Positions 38,001 through 49,750 of a stretch of DNA of 64,000 bases are shown here, in pieces (position 1 is the stretch's first letter; each line of letters begins with the position of its first letter). A model generated the notes under the pieces. The model ran no database searches. It was not told the DNA's origin and saw nothing but the letters and a program-made list of their open reading frames with translations. Origin of the DNA: Ifrita kowaldi (lineage: Eukaryota; Chordata; Aves; Passeriformes; Cinclosomatidae). The DNA lies in contig VZRS01008236.1 of assembly GCA_013398055.1 (NCBI GenBank), forward strand, positions 1-64,000, written 5' to 3'. The translations under genes were made by a program, and so were the position numbers.

Positions 38001-41000
38001 CTTGGCTGTCAAAGGCATGAGATCTCAAGTCTACCATATAGAAATATTTCAAAAAACTAATTCCTAGCTGTTCTGTAATTATTACTTACGGCAATATTAA
38101 TGTGCCAAAGGTTCAGCAACATCTTAGAACATCATTGCTTCAGCATTAGGCGGATCTGTCTCTCACTTGATGGTTGGAAAAGAGATGTAATTCTTACTGC
38201 AAGCCAATATATATAGCATACATCATTAGGTAACGAACCACGTGAAGACTTGGTGCAGAGTTCTTAATATGCTGTAAGTTGCATTCTAATTTACTCTGCA
38301 GTAATAAGAAGAAGTGTTGGATAGGCAAGCCTCATGTAACACCAGGAGCAGAAAATCCTGAGTGTAAGGTTATATGCATCCTGTATGTAGACTGCAAAGG
38401 AATTTAGCACAGCCTTTAGCAGAAGGTTTACAATAAAAATATAATAAAGCTGATCATAGAACTTCTAAAACTTGCTTCCCTTCCAGAAGCATACCTTTAG
38501 AAGGCAGAGAGTTTTGTTATTTAATATTTTTGGGGTTTTATTGCTTATGGTTCCATTGAGACAAGATATGGAGCTTTTGTGTGGAGCGCTTACATTGCCT
38601 GAGGAAGGGGAAGCTGTAGATAAAAGTGCAATCAGCAGGCAGTGGAGCATAGGCAGAGCTGGTGTGCCTTTTGCAGCTGAGACTTCGTAACAGAAACAAC
38701 CATTTATACTCCTCTAAAACTTTTCCAAACCTGAATCATATGATGTTTCCATACTCATTTTCTGACCTTAATAATGGTCTTTCAGAATGAGAAAGAGGTT
38801 TCAGAGAAGAAGCTTATGATTTATGTACGATTTCCCTGTTCTTCCTGGGACAAGTCTTACAAGGTCAGGCACTCATGTGATGTTTTTATTAGTTGAACAG
38901 ATGTACTTGCAGGTAGGAATAAATAGCTTTTTGACAGCTGATTTGGCTTCTTTTATTTATTACTGCAAAATGATATTGGAGAAGAGCTCATGAGAAAATG
39001 AAACAGGCTTTTACTGAAATGTTATTTGTTTATCTTCTAATAATTCTTGTAAATAACCATTCTTTGTATTTTGATTACTTGTTTGCCTGGCTGAGTGAGC
39101 TTCCATAAATCTATCAGTCATATGTGGCTGTGCACAAATATCTCTCGGACTTAGACGGCTGCCCAAGAACAAGACCCACATCATCAGAGATGAGGGTGGG
39201 TAAATAAGGCTGAGGTGAGAGTGGGCAGTGGATCTCGTCTAAGTGAAGTTTGGTCATTCCATAACGAGCGCTAGCAGTGCTTTAACCCTGGTGATGTACT
39301 CCTGACTTACTCCCTCCACACCTGCTGTTTGCAGGACACGAACGTGGGCCTAATAGGTATCAGCAAATGAATGCCTGCTCTGGCTGCATCTCCCGTGGGT
39401 AGGGACAGTTAAGCTCAGGTTTTGTGGGAAAAGCAGATCTAAGTATCAAGGTGTTTTCCCTTAACAAGAGCTTTCAGTCATCCTCCTACATGTGAAAATG
39501 CTTCTGTGCAGCTCTGTGCCAGAGCTTTCTTCTGGTCTTCTTGCGCTGCACATCAAGGCTTACCAGTACATCTGCTCCATTCTGCTATGCCCCAGCAACT
39601 TGTGTAATAAGCTGTTATATGACTCAGGATGACACCACCAGCTGGGGCATGTTATCACAAACTGTTTTGAAATTATTTATTCAATTTAGCAAATTTGCTG
39701 GGTTTTAACTCGCTTATTGTGCTGTTTACCTGTGGAGTGTTTTTAAAGCTTGTTTGCTTTAAATGAGCTGCTGCTCATTGCTGCATTTATTTTTATTTTT
39801 ATTTAATTCTGAAATTTAAGAAGAATTCTGAACAAATAGTTCTGACTTCCTTAGAGAGATTTTATTAAGCACATAAATTTATGATGATTTGTTTATGTTA
39901 TTATAAACCCTAGTCACAGCTAGTTCTAAATGTAGATCTCTTCTTAATTTTTCTTATCTCTCTTGTCCTGTTCCCATTTTTCTTGTGGCAGCATTAATCC
40001 TTCGACATGGGCATCATTAGTTTGCAGGACCTGTAAGAACATTTCCTTTATGTCTGTGTACCATGCAACACTGATTCATCCATTGGTCTGATTGTCAGGG
40101 TTAATACGTTAGTATGAAAAATGTTTGCTGAGAAACATTTGCATTATTAAAGATTATGAATAAACTGAAATGGGGGCAATTTATCTGATGAAGAATAGCA
40201 GTACACTTCATGAAACAACCTTCCATTTGAATGATAACCTGCAAAGGGGACTGGGCTGCTTGTGGGAGTGAGAGCTCCCGTGGAAACTCGTCCAGGGTGC
40301 TGCTGGAAAACTGGGGCGTTCTGCATCCAATTCACACACCCTTGCTCAAAAATCTTCCTCAGACTAAGTTTCAGACCCAAAAGCTTCAGATCTAGCAGCT
40401 TATCCTGCTACTTGCCTGCCATTTCACGAGGGGCCAAGGTGCCCTGGGAAAGTCCATGCTGCAACAGCTCAGTGAGACAAGCTCTGGAGGAACAACTCAC
40501 CATCACATCTCTCATATCTCCAGTGCATGAAAAAGCTCAAACTCATCTACATAATCCTATGTAATGGAAAGGCATACTGAGAAGAATATTTTAAATGTGA
40601 TGAGAACATTTAATTTAAAGACGTACATACAAACAGAGGCCACATCTCTCTGTGTGGCAGCTGGGCAGGCAGGATTCTGTGAGAGCTGTACACAGAATGA
40701 ACTGTGGAAGGCCCTGGCCTGGCATTACCAAGTATTTGATTAAATTCTTCATTTGGACATCTCTCCTTTCTCACAGACAAAGCAGTCTGTATTATAGAGC
40801 AAGAAGGGATAATTTTACCCTTTTATTGAAGGCCAACCAAGGACTTAAAAAATAATTAGGTAGGCAGACATATAAATGGATGTGGAACTTTGCCAGGTAT
40901 GACTACTGATATATCTTTACAAAATAATCTTCAAGATCAGCCAGACCAATTACCAAGTGAACGTTTCAGTGAGCATTGCATGATTATATTTCCCATTTGT

Positions 41001-42540
41001 TTTCCATATCATCTTATATCCTTCCCATGGGAGTCAACCTTATATGACCCACCATTAACACCAGGTAGATACAAGATAATTAAAACAAAAGTGTAATTGA
41101 TGTTTGCAAGAGTATGCATTGTATTCTGTAAGTAGAGTACAGGATACACGCCTATGATTTCTTTATATCCTACTGAGTATGCAATACAAGCCTAGAGCCC
41201 AAAGGTGTAGCATAGGATTAAAAGATTTATTATATCACCTCATGTTTGCCCTCTCCTGATCCTGATGTATTTACAATTGTCTGCTATGTTACCCAATAAC
41301 CTGTTTTATTCATGACATAACATTAATCAATTCAACACAAATTTGACAGGCTTATAGGATTTTTCCCTTCTTTCCTTCCTCCCTCCACCCTGCTTCACTA
41401 TTCTGCATTTCAGTCTCTGAAACATTCTACTTGTGTTTAACATGAATCACTGTTGCTGTTGGAAACTGTGGAATGGCTGCCTGGGAGCCTTCCTCTTCGC
41501 AGTCTTAGAACTCCATATTAAAAATGTTCTGTTACTTTGTTGGCCAAAATTTCTAGTGGAAGGATTTAACTGACATCAGTAGAATTATGCCAGCATATAA
41601 TTTTCCCTCGATATCAGACTAGTATCAAAGACCTTTACAAAACCAAAGTTATCACAGAACAGTCTTGTTTCTCTCTGTTCTGTATTACTGTGTACATGGA
41701 GTTACTTTGCAACTGTATTATTGAATATCCATGAGAGTCAGAAGAGGTTCACATGTTGGTTGCAAGTAGTTCTTATTTCTAACAGGAGAATCATAAAGTA
41801 ACACAGGAATGTCTTCTGCTGGTTGTCTCAGTTATTGTTGATTCCATGGAACACAGCTATAAATTTATCTCACTGCGAAGTAGGTCGTGTCCCATGCCAA
41901 GATTTCAAATGTCAGACTCAGAGGTTTTGTACTTCAGTGAGATCTCAACACAAAATAATTTTAGAAAGTAAAGAATTTGTTTGAGTTAGTAGTATCAATT
42001 ACACCTAGATTATGAGTTTTCTTAATTATAGACAGTGAAATTTCTGATTCCTTTTCATCATTAATGTCCAAAAGTACTCATGGCATTAAAAGCTAGAATA
42101 ATTTCTTTAAAATTTTTGAAATAAACCAAAATTTTTGTCTGAATAAACCTTACAGATTTTATTACAAAGTTGCTCCAGTTATGTATTTAATAATTATTTG
42201 CACATAGTTGCTGTATCCCTTGCAATACCTTCTTTAACAATTTTTAAATTAGGATTATCTGACTGTGCACCACCAGTATTCACGATACTGTGAGTACTGT
42301 GATACTTTTTCAGCCATGCAGTAGGACCTTTTGCAAACAAGTAGTCTTGATAATATTATCACAAATAATTGTCCAAGCCCTCGAAAACAACTGATGCAAT
42401 GAGACAAAGGATATCGGGCACTGCAAAAATCACAAATGAAACTTATTGGTGTGTTTTTTAATTATTTAACCACTTCTGGTTAAGACTTATTGAACATTAC
42501 ATGGAAATCACGGAAGAACTGACTGTATGATAAGGAAGTG

Positions 42541-42715
42541 CCTGCCCTTCCTTGCCTATGCCTTCTGAAGAGTTCACAGCTATCCATCTCAGCATTGTGG
42601 GAGTCATCTCACCAGGTTTCCATGATTGTGTCATAGCTTTCCTGTCGCACCAGGGCTTTCAGCTCGTCTTGTTGCTCATGCTCAGTATTGGTGTAGATGC
42701 GGGTGTCCAGTTTTT
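42541..42715 (-). mobile_element. CR1 LINE fragment, start of ORF2 endonuclease (antisense)
   Basis: Read on the - strand from right to left, this gives the beginning of CR1 ORF2. There is a CATCTACACCAAT stretch (family 'ctacacgaatgc'), a GCATGAGCAACAAGA block (family 'SMGNKQEEL'), then ELKALVRQESYDTIMETW, a stop in place of a tryptophan codon, DDSHN, and CELFRRHRQGR. The CR1 endonuclease normally reads EAMVRQENYDIVAITETWW, DDSHDW and KLFRRDRQGR. It is truncated on both sides and non-functional. The right edge is approximate. Confidence 0.88.
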
Positions 42716-44173
42716 ATATCTGAGTCAGATGCTGAATGTTGAAACAGACGAGACATGAGCAGGGCACAACCCCTGCACACCGTCTGTCAGCTGTACTATT
42801 GACATATCCAATCTCTTTGAGAAACTGGAGGCAAGGTGGTGAGGATGTTTGGTAACATGGAATATTTCTTGTGAGATATCAGTGAATGATACCCTTACCT
42901 ATCCATGTAAAGATCTGTAACATTCTTGAATACGCTTTAACTGGGAAAACGTTTTATCAGCTAGATGGATGGCTCCGTGTAAGAAAGGGAGTGTTCTATT
43001 GAAGCTACCCTGATTTATATTTAATTTGAAGGAACATCAGGTTCTTAACAGTCTCACTGTGCATTTAGTATCCAAAGACATGATGCAGAGAAGAAATAAT
43101 ACTAAAATTGCATGTGATCTCACCCCACAAGCTAATTTTTTATTGGCTAAAATAACCAAGAGGAAAAGTTTTTAAAAGAATGGGACAAACAGATTGTATA
43201 GTAAAAAGATGGGAGAAAAATATGCACAGAAAGCACCTCAGAGATATCAGCTCCCCAGGGTGAAACAAGGAGATAATTATTTTTTTCTGCCATAGGATGT
43301 CCCTTATAGGACTGAGACGCTAAATCCACCATTTAGGAACCTTTTTCTCAGATACAGTTTAATTTTACAATGTATTAGATTTGACTGCTGAAACTTTCAG
43401 TTGAGTTTATAGCCTGTTAATTTAGACTTTCTCTTTTGTTTTGCAAGAGTAAACATCCTATTTTTCTTTTGTTGCGCTTGTCCCATTTTTCAAGTGAGTC
43501 CAGAGTAATTTAACTCATTTAACCTGTTCTTACTTCCAAAAAGAGACTGCATAGAAAGTGAAATACACAGTGCAGTCTTTTTTTGGAGCCTGCAATAAGT
43601 ATGGAAAACACAGGAGCTGTTTTTCACAAAGCTGTGAGAGTCAGCTCAGACCCGGCAAAATTCTGGGAGAAATTCTCTTTGGTGAATTTAATCCAAGGAG
43701 CGGGCTTGTCTGTGCAAGATGATCCTTGGCTTCAGGTAGCTCCCAGCTATCAGAGGTAGCATTGGCTTTTGGCTTTGCATCTTTCAAACTGAGGGCTGAA
43801 TCAGTGGTTCGGCAGGATTCAGGTTGCTGGTGCAGGCCAGCTTCAGCTCTCACAGCCCACAGAGCAGGCGGTCCAAGAGCTAATGCAGCTGGGGAATTTT
43901 GAAGTGCCCAAGCAGAGCCATATGCTGTTGAACAGTTGGACTTAGATTCATTTCAGCAGGCTGATGAAAGAAGACACATACTCTCTGCTCTTGAGGGGCT
44001 CTCCAAACTGATAGAGCTCGTTGCAATCTTCTGCAGAGGGGCCTGGATAAACTGCCAGTCACAGGCAGCAAGAATGATGTAAAGACAAATAAGGAGCTTA
44101 GTTTACACTGGAATACACCCATGTCTTCAAACTACTTTGTTAGCTGGAAATTCTGAAAAACAACTTTCTGTAA
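42716..44173. other. Sequence between retroelement fragments, no gene seen
   Basis: No known repeat or exon is recognised. The part at 43630-44130 is somewhat GC-richer and has two adjacent open frames on the - strand (43641-43853 and 43880-44122) without a recognisable product. Confidence 0.5.
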
Positions 44174-44554
44174 TGGCACCAGACTGAGTCCTCAGTCACA
44201 AAAACCAGGTTTACTACTGTTGCCTTTCCTTGGTCATAAAATTAAGAGCCAGACACGGTTAAGGGGAAAAGGGGCTTTTACTTCAGTATTTATTTAAGGA
44301 TCCTTAAGGTGCACCACTTTGTCCAGGTGGAATGCACCGAAATGCACCCCGAAAATGCACACGACAATGGATCGCGTATACAATTTAAAGCCCCTGCAAA
44401 CTAGCATATCTATCAAAGATTCCCCAATGAGAGGCTCAAATGAACCCCTCATCCCAAGGAATTCACCCCCGGATGGGCCTATCATAGTTTACAGGATGTG
44501 TTCTAGAAAGGACCTTGGTTTCTCAGGATAGCGCTGGACTTTCTGGCCCCAACA
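44174..44554 (-). mobile_element. Solo LTR of an avian endogenous retrovirus
   Basis: On the - strand the block starts TGTTGGGGCC (right end, 44554) and finishes GGTGCCA (left end, 44174), the TG...CA termini of a retroviral LTR, and is 381 bases long. Toward its 3' part it carries AATAAATACTG followed by GTAAAAGCCCC and GTGTCTGGCTCTT (complement at about 44230-44295), a typical R/U5 arrangement with the polyadenylation signal. A TATAC element upstream could be the TATA box. The flanks show GTAA (44170-44173) and GTGA (44555-44558), an almost perfect 4-base target-site duplication. No internal retroviral genes or second LTR lie nearby, so it is a solo LTR. A 63-codon frame inside it has no known role. 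Confidence 0.8.
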
Positions 44555-45764
44555 GTGAGGCCTCCAGGATGTTTGGTCTCTTGGCTTAATGGAATATTAG
44601 GACTATCAGACTTAAAGAATCACAAGTATGTGGGCTAAAAGCACTGAGGATACATAGAAGCTATATAAAAGGGTATATAAAAGGGATATAAAAGAAAAGG
44701 CGAAAAATCATCATGGCATCACCACCAGAAAGTTTTTCTGCCAGCCTTCTCCTCATCTTCCACCAGCAGAGCAGTTTGACCAAGATCAAAAATATTTTGG
44801 AGGCAGGTGCTGAGCAAGCCCTTCCATTCTCCTGTCTGAAGAAAGACATTGAGCCATACAGTCGAACAGGCGTCAGTGACTAAATTTTAAACAGACTATC
44901 ACTACTGTCAGAAAACAGAAGGTAATTTTCTTTAGAGAGACAACATATTAAGAGACATAAACGTACAATGCAGTTTATTCAATGCTCTGAATCATGAATA
45001 TATACAGGAAAAAATAAATCTTATTTTTCAATTTGATTCCAATGGAGAAGGAACTTGCTGCTACTGAAAAGCCTGAGGATATATAATCAAGCAAGCAGAA
45101 TTGCTTCCGAGACAGCATGCTATCAAACATGCTACACATCCAAATTTAATAGTGAATAGTCTTTAGATTGCTTAACAAAACAACCTTGAAATGTGTGAAA
45201 TTCAAAACTATTCTGAAAAGGCATGTTTGAACAGTGCGGGAGAGATAAGGATCTGGTTTTTACTGCAAGAGGATATATCAAAAAGGGTGATTACACAGTA
45301 GGGCACCTTTCTAATAAGGAAACAAGTAGAAAACAATCACTGAGATGTAGCACCTGCCTGAATGAAGCCCTTTAAGCATTGAATTTGCTTAGCAATATTT
45401 TGTTTGCTTTATTGCAGACATATGTTAGGACTAATTTAACTCTTCCCTGGGCTAGAGAAATGACTCTATCATCCCATGAAGCCCTTTCTAGGAGGACTTT
45501 CCTTTGATCCTCTGAGGTTTTCAGGTAAATGAAGAGGAATGCCTGTATGAAATGGTCTTCTCAAGTGACTCTGAGATTGGATCTGATCAGAGACACACAG
45601 AGTTTTTTCCGTCAGTTCATCTGAAACTGGGGTTGTACAGATCGTATTTAATAAATGCTTCCAGTAGAAGAGTTTACCCAGCTTCTGGATATGCAACAGA
45701 GTGTGTTCTCTACCCATGGGAAAGTAGAAATAGCTTTTCAAGAGAGATTACCAGACTGCAGGCC
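44555..45764. other. Sequence between solo LTR and CR1, no gene seen
   Basis: AT-rich sequence. The only notable feature is a triple TATAAAAG tandem at 44661-44697. Small open frames on both strands have no recognisable product. Confidence 0.5.
44661..44697. repeat. Three tandem TATAAAAG units
   Basis: The sequence reads ctatataaaaggg, tatataaaaggg, atataaaag: three near-identical units of about 12 bases, each containing a perfect TATA-box-like octamer. It lies about 110 bases from the solo LTR. I read it as a short tandem repeat. Confidence 0.85.
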
Positions 45765-46560
45765 AAGAAGTCTTTAGAAAGGACATTCAAGGAGGGAGGG
45801 TCAGGGAGGCTTGCCCTGTTTGTAGAAGAACGGATGGACTGCACACAGCTGTCTTTGAGAAAGTAGTGACAACTGACATGGACAAGACTAAGGTACTCAA
45901 CAACGTTTTTGGCCTCAGTTTTCAAAGGTAATTTCTGTTGCCGTATATCTCAAGGCCCTAGACCTCAAGGCAGGGACTAAAAGAAGATCACCCAAATAAC
46001 CACAACATACACAAACCCATGGGACCTGATGAGATGCATTCAAGGGTCCTGAGGGAAACATCTCATGTGGTTGCCAAGTCACCCTTTGTCATATTTGAAA
46101 AGTCATATCAATCAGGCAAAGTCCCCAGGGACTGGCAAAAGAGAAACTTCACAGAACTTTTAGAAACTGTAAAAGCAATGATGCTGGCAACTACAGACCT
46201 GTCATCTTAAACCTTGTCCCCAGTAAGATCACTGATCCTCTTGGAAGACATGTCAAAACTTGTAGAAGACTGTCAGGTGATAAGAGACAGCCAGCATGAC
46301 TTCCCCAAGGGCAAATTGTGTCCCACTAAACTGGCTGCCTTCCATGATGGAGTGGCAAGGGAACATCAGCAAACAAGGGAAGAGCTACTGATATAATCTA
46401 CCTGAAATTCTGTAAGATCTTCGATACTCTCCCACACAATATTCTAAACTAGAAAAATATGGGCTTGATGGATGGAAAAGAAATTGTCTGGATGGAGGTG
46501 TCTGAAAAACTATAGTCAATGGCTTGATGTCCAACTGGAAATCAGTAACTATAATGTAGA
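45765..46560 (+). mobile_element. CR1 LINE fragment, endonuclease piece joined to reverse transcriptase N-terminal part
   Basis: The left part translates as GGSGRLALFVEERMDCTQLS, matching the CR1 endonuclease block 'GGGVALYVRE..DCTELS'. It then jumps at about 45867 to TTDMDKTKVLNNVF, the linker before the RT domain ('TTDMEKAEVLNNFF'), so most of the endonuclease domain is deleted. RT follows: GPDEMHSRVLRE, then FEKSYQSGKVPRDWQKRN, SQHDFPKGK, and IYLKFCKIFDTLPHN (46396-46440), the equivalent of YLDFSKAFDTVPHN. The catalytic Asp of RT motif A is Lys here, and frameshifts and stops are present, so the copy is dead. It ends before the RT YADD region. The left edge is approximate. Confidence 0.9.
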
Positions 46561-49238
46561 AAAGTTATACGCTTCACACTTTTTAGACACACAAAAGGTG
46601 CAACTTTTTTTCCTCAAGTCAGAATGGGGAAAGAAATAAATTTCAAAGACATCATACTTCAAGGGGTGCCAGAATTTAACACCTCCTACCATGATCTTTT
46701 GCTTTCATTTTCCTTTCCTCCCAGAACATAACTGTACGCCCTCAAGGTGAGGAAAATAGGTAAAGAAAGATAGCCAGGGTCAATTACTTGCAGCAGGACT
46801 CATCTGTCTGAAATCTTATGTCAATATTTAAGTTACGTAACCTTGGTTCCCCTTAGAGTAAATGAAAGGATATTTTCAAGTATATCGGAGAGATATTTAA
46901 GACAGGTTAGATGAATTGCATATGAAATAGCCACTTTCTTTCTACTGACTTTGAAGGGAGTCCAGCTCATATGTAGACATAATTAAGTCAAATGAGTGCC
47001 ACTCTAGACGTTTCCTTTCTTGCCAGCCCTCCAGTAGAGGGCTGCCATAATCCTATAGAAGGGATTTGCAAAACTAGGGAATGCCAGAATGAGAGTGTAA
47101 ATGGTGCCCTTCAGAGGTAGTCACATATCATGTGTTTAAAAAGAAAACACTGAAGGTTAAATTAATTCTATTAAATCATTATTGCATAAAGTAAATAAAA
47201 TGGGCAGTAAGAACTCCCCATGTAGAAATGAAAGGCATTGAAATAATCAGCAGGCCTACTGAGAAGTGGTAAGCTCATTTCTAAATTTGCTTTAGCATGG
47301 TTAACAACTGAAACAAGCTCTAAGGGCAGCGATTGGTTGACACTGCTTTCAAAATTAGACTTGACTTCTTTCTGGAGGATTTTGTAGACAGTGCTTTGTA
47401 TCCAGTGAGACTAAAGGATCTAATGGTCCTCTCTATCCTAAGAATCAATGAACCCATTAACAACTTGGACAGCACATTAGAGTTAAGACATTATCCTGCA
47501 ATCAGACAATATTACCTTTTCTGTGCTTCAAATTCATGCACTGCACTCTTACTCTCTGCCTCTAAATTCAGGTTATCTTCTTGATGAACCAGGCTACTTT
47601 TCCTGCTGTGTTAACTCACATAACAGCTCAGTACCAGCAGCAGCAATCGCATGTCATGCGCTTCAGCTGGTATTAACCAAAAAGGTGAGTGTGAGTGACA
47701 GTGAATTTCTAAGTGGTTGGAGAACCTCGTATTCCCTGCTGTTTCTGTCTCTTTTAATACACTGAACCTCCACTATTTAAATTTTTTTTTGCTTAAAACT
47801 GAAAAAGTTGTTAGGTTTTGTTGTTCACTGCAGGGGAAAAAGAAATAATTTTCTTTTAGGGAATCTGAAATGAATATGCAAGGACTGTTCAGAATTGGTA
47901 ATATCACCCTAACCATCCAGACCTCTGCTTGTCATGCCCTTCACATTTTTCCATGCCACTTTTCATACAAAATTTCTGTTCTGCATGGCAGGTACTCCCT
48001 AATTCTGCTTCAGATCCCTGCTGAAGCCTCTTTTTTTGGTGGAATTGTAGAGCAGTGAGTCAAAGGCATTAACTGAAATTTTTTCTGTGGTCACAGAATT
48101 GTGCAGAAGGGCTACTCTGTGTCAGTTGCCCTCCCTGAGAAATCATGTGCATCATAAATTCTTGTAATTATTCTTGTGTACTTATTCTCTCATGGCCTTC
48201 CCCATCTTTCTCTTCACAATCCTACTAATTGTAAATAAGAGTGTCTGTGGAGAATTTGCATATGTATGAAGTTTTTCCCAGTCATAGTTTAAATGAGGAG
48301 AAGGAGTGTAAGTGATGAGAAGGTCTGAAACTAGAAATCTTAAGGGGAAAGTGAAATACTGGGCTATTGAATCTCATTAAACTCAGGGGACATACAGTTG
48401 CTATGGAGAGTTATTTGAATCGTGCTGACGTGGGTACGTACACACCGTCAGCTGGAGAACTCCCTAGGCTCCACTGACTTAGCTACTTCATCCATATGGA
48501 GATACCTGCACCGTGGACATCTAGCATGAATCCCTTGCTTACTGTCATTTTCAGTTGTCATTTTCATTGTGTTCTTCACACAATGGCCTTGGTTTCAACA
48601 GAAGGCTTGAAAAGTGCCTTCATTCAGGCTAGTCTTGGTGACAGACATCTCTGGTGGCAGCTGCCCAAGTTAAGGATGCTGATAGATTCAAGCTTTTCAC
48701 TTTCAGGGTAAGTACTCAGACCATTGTTTTGTAATAAATAAAGGAACTATGACAATGATATCTCTTCTTTGAAAGAAAACTTCATCTTTTTGGTGCTGTG
48801 ATGTGTTTTAGGTGCATGAATGTCTATTCAGTAGGGTCTTCAGTTGACAGATAAAAGGAAAAACTCTTTTCTGGATCTTCTTACTCTTATTTTTGCCATT
48901 TGAAGATATGTGCTGTACTTCTTTTAAGCACCAAGGGTGCAGAGATGGGTACTGGACCTATTTTGGCATCTCGGACATAAGTTCAATTTAGCCTGATTTT
49001 GCACCAGAAGCTGGCTCAGTGCGAGGATCCAAGAACTGTTCTCATTTATAGTTTGTCTCCATTAGTGCCTCATTTTCATGCCCCTCTTTTTTCTGACATT
49101 GCTGTGAGTCTTCCTAAGACCTTCCTTGGTCTGACTCAGTATCATATTACCTGACTCTTAACGCATCCTGTACCGAACTATTATAATATCAAGTTTCATG
49201 GTTTTTCACCTGTGTTTTACATGTTTTAGGACACCAGT
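46561..49238. other. Intergenic, no gene seen
   Basis: Ordinary AT-rich sequence. Small frames such as 47333-47584 and 47523-47765 (+) have no recognisable product, and no RNA gene was seen. Confidence 0.55.
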
Positions 49239-49750
49239 CACAGAATCATGGAATGGTTGAGGTTGCAAGGGACCTCTGGAGGCCATCTTGTCCAATCCCC
49301 CTCGTCATGCAGGGACACCTGGACCCAGTTGCTCAGGACTGTTTCCAGACAGTTTTTTAATGTCTTGAAGGAAGGAGACCCACACAGTAAACAAGTGTTT
49401 CCTGATATTCAGAGAGAACCTGCCATGTTTCAGTTTGTGCCTGTTGCCTCTGGTCCTGCCATGGGACACCACTCTGAAAAGGCCTGCTCTGTTCCCTTTG
49501 CACCTTTCCTTTAGGTATTGATTTCCTTTAAGGTTCCCTCAGAGCCTTCTTTCCACCAGGCTGAGCAGTTCCAGCTCTCTCAGTCATTCCTTACAGGGAA
49601 GGTATTCCAGTCTCTTAATCACCTTGGTAACCCTTTGTCGTCTCTCTCCAGTATGCGGATGTCTCTATGGAGGAGCCCACAAGAGGACACACCAAACAGT
49701 AAGTTCTCATTCATTTTATGCTGGCACAGCTCTGGAGGAAGACCTCACCC
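49239..49750 (-). mobile_element. CR1 LINE 3' end (antisense, ~0.5 kb)
   Basis: The + strand opens with CACAGAATCATGGAATGGTT, the complement of the CR1 terminal octamer repeats, and runs through AAGGGACCTCTGGAGGCCAT, TTGTCCAATCCCCCTC, TTTCAGTTTGTGCCTGTTGC, CCACCAGGCTGAGCAGTTCC and CCAGTATGCGGATGTCTCTA to a CTCTGGAGGAAGACCTCACC-like block, all in the order expected of CR1. A non-matching stretch of about 25 bases near 49696-49720 interrupts it. The intact 3' end shows normal LINE integration with 5' truncation. Confidence 0.95.

Larger units (their letters stand above)
29201..42540. other. Long intergenic stretch without recognised genes
   Basis: AT-rich sequence with only chance-looking frames, such as 35209-35595 (+, 128 codons; aromatic and basic, no recognised domain), 36503-36814 (-) and 40262-40564 (+). 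Purine-rich tracts occur around 33000-34400. A GC-richer patch at 34530-34830 contains a 16-base repeat given twice. A hairpin with a repeated TGATCAAT motif lies at 34984-35036. No known interspersed repeat was recognised by eye. Confidence 0.5.

Noticed and set aside
44294..44485. 63-codon frame on the - strand inside the solo LTR
   Set aside because: It lies wholly in LTR regulatory sequence; no retroviral protein is encoded there.
45552..45866. 104-codon frame considered as a gene
   Set aside because: Its C-terminal third is CR1 endonuclease sequence and the rest is unrelated flank, so it is a chance fusion across the element boundary.
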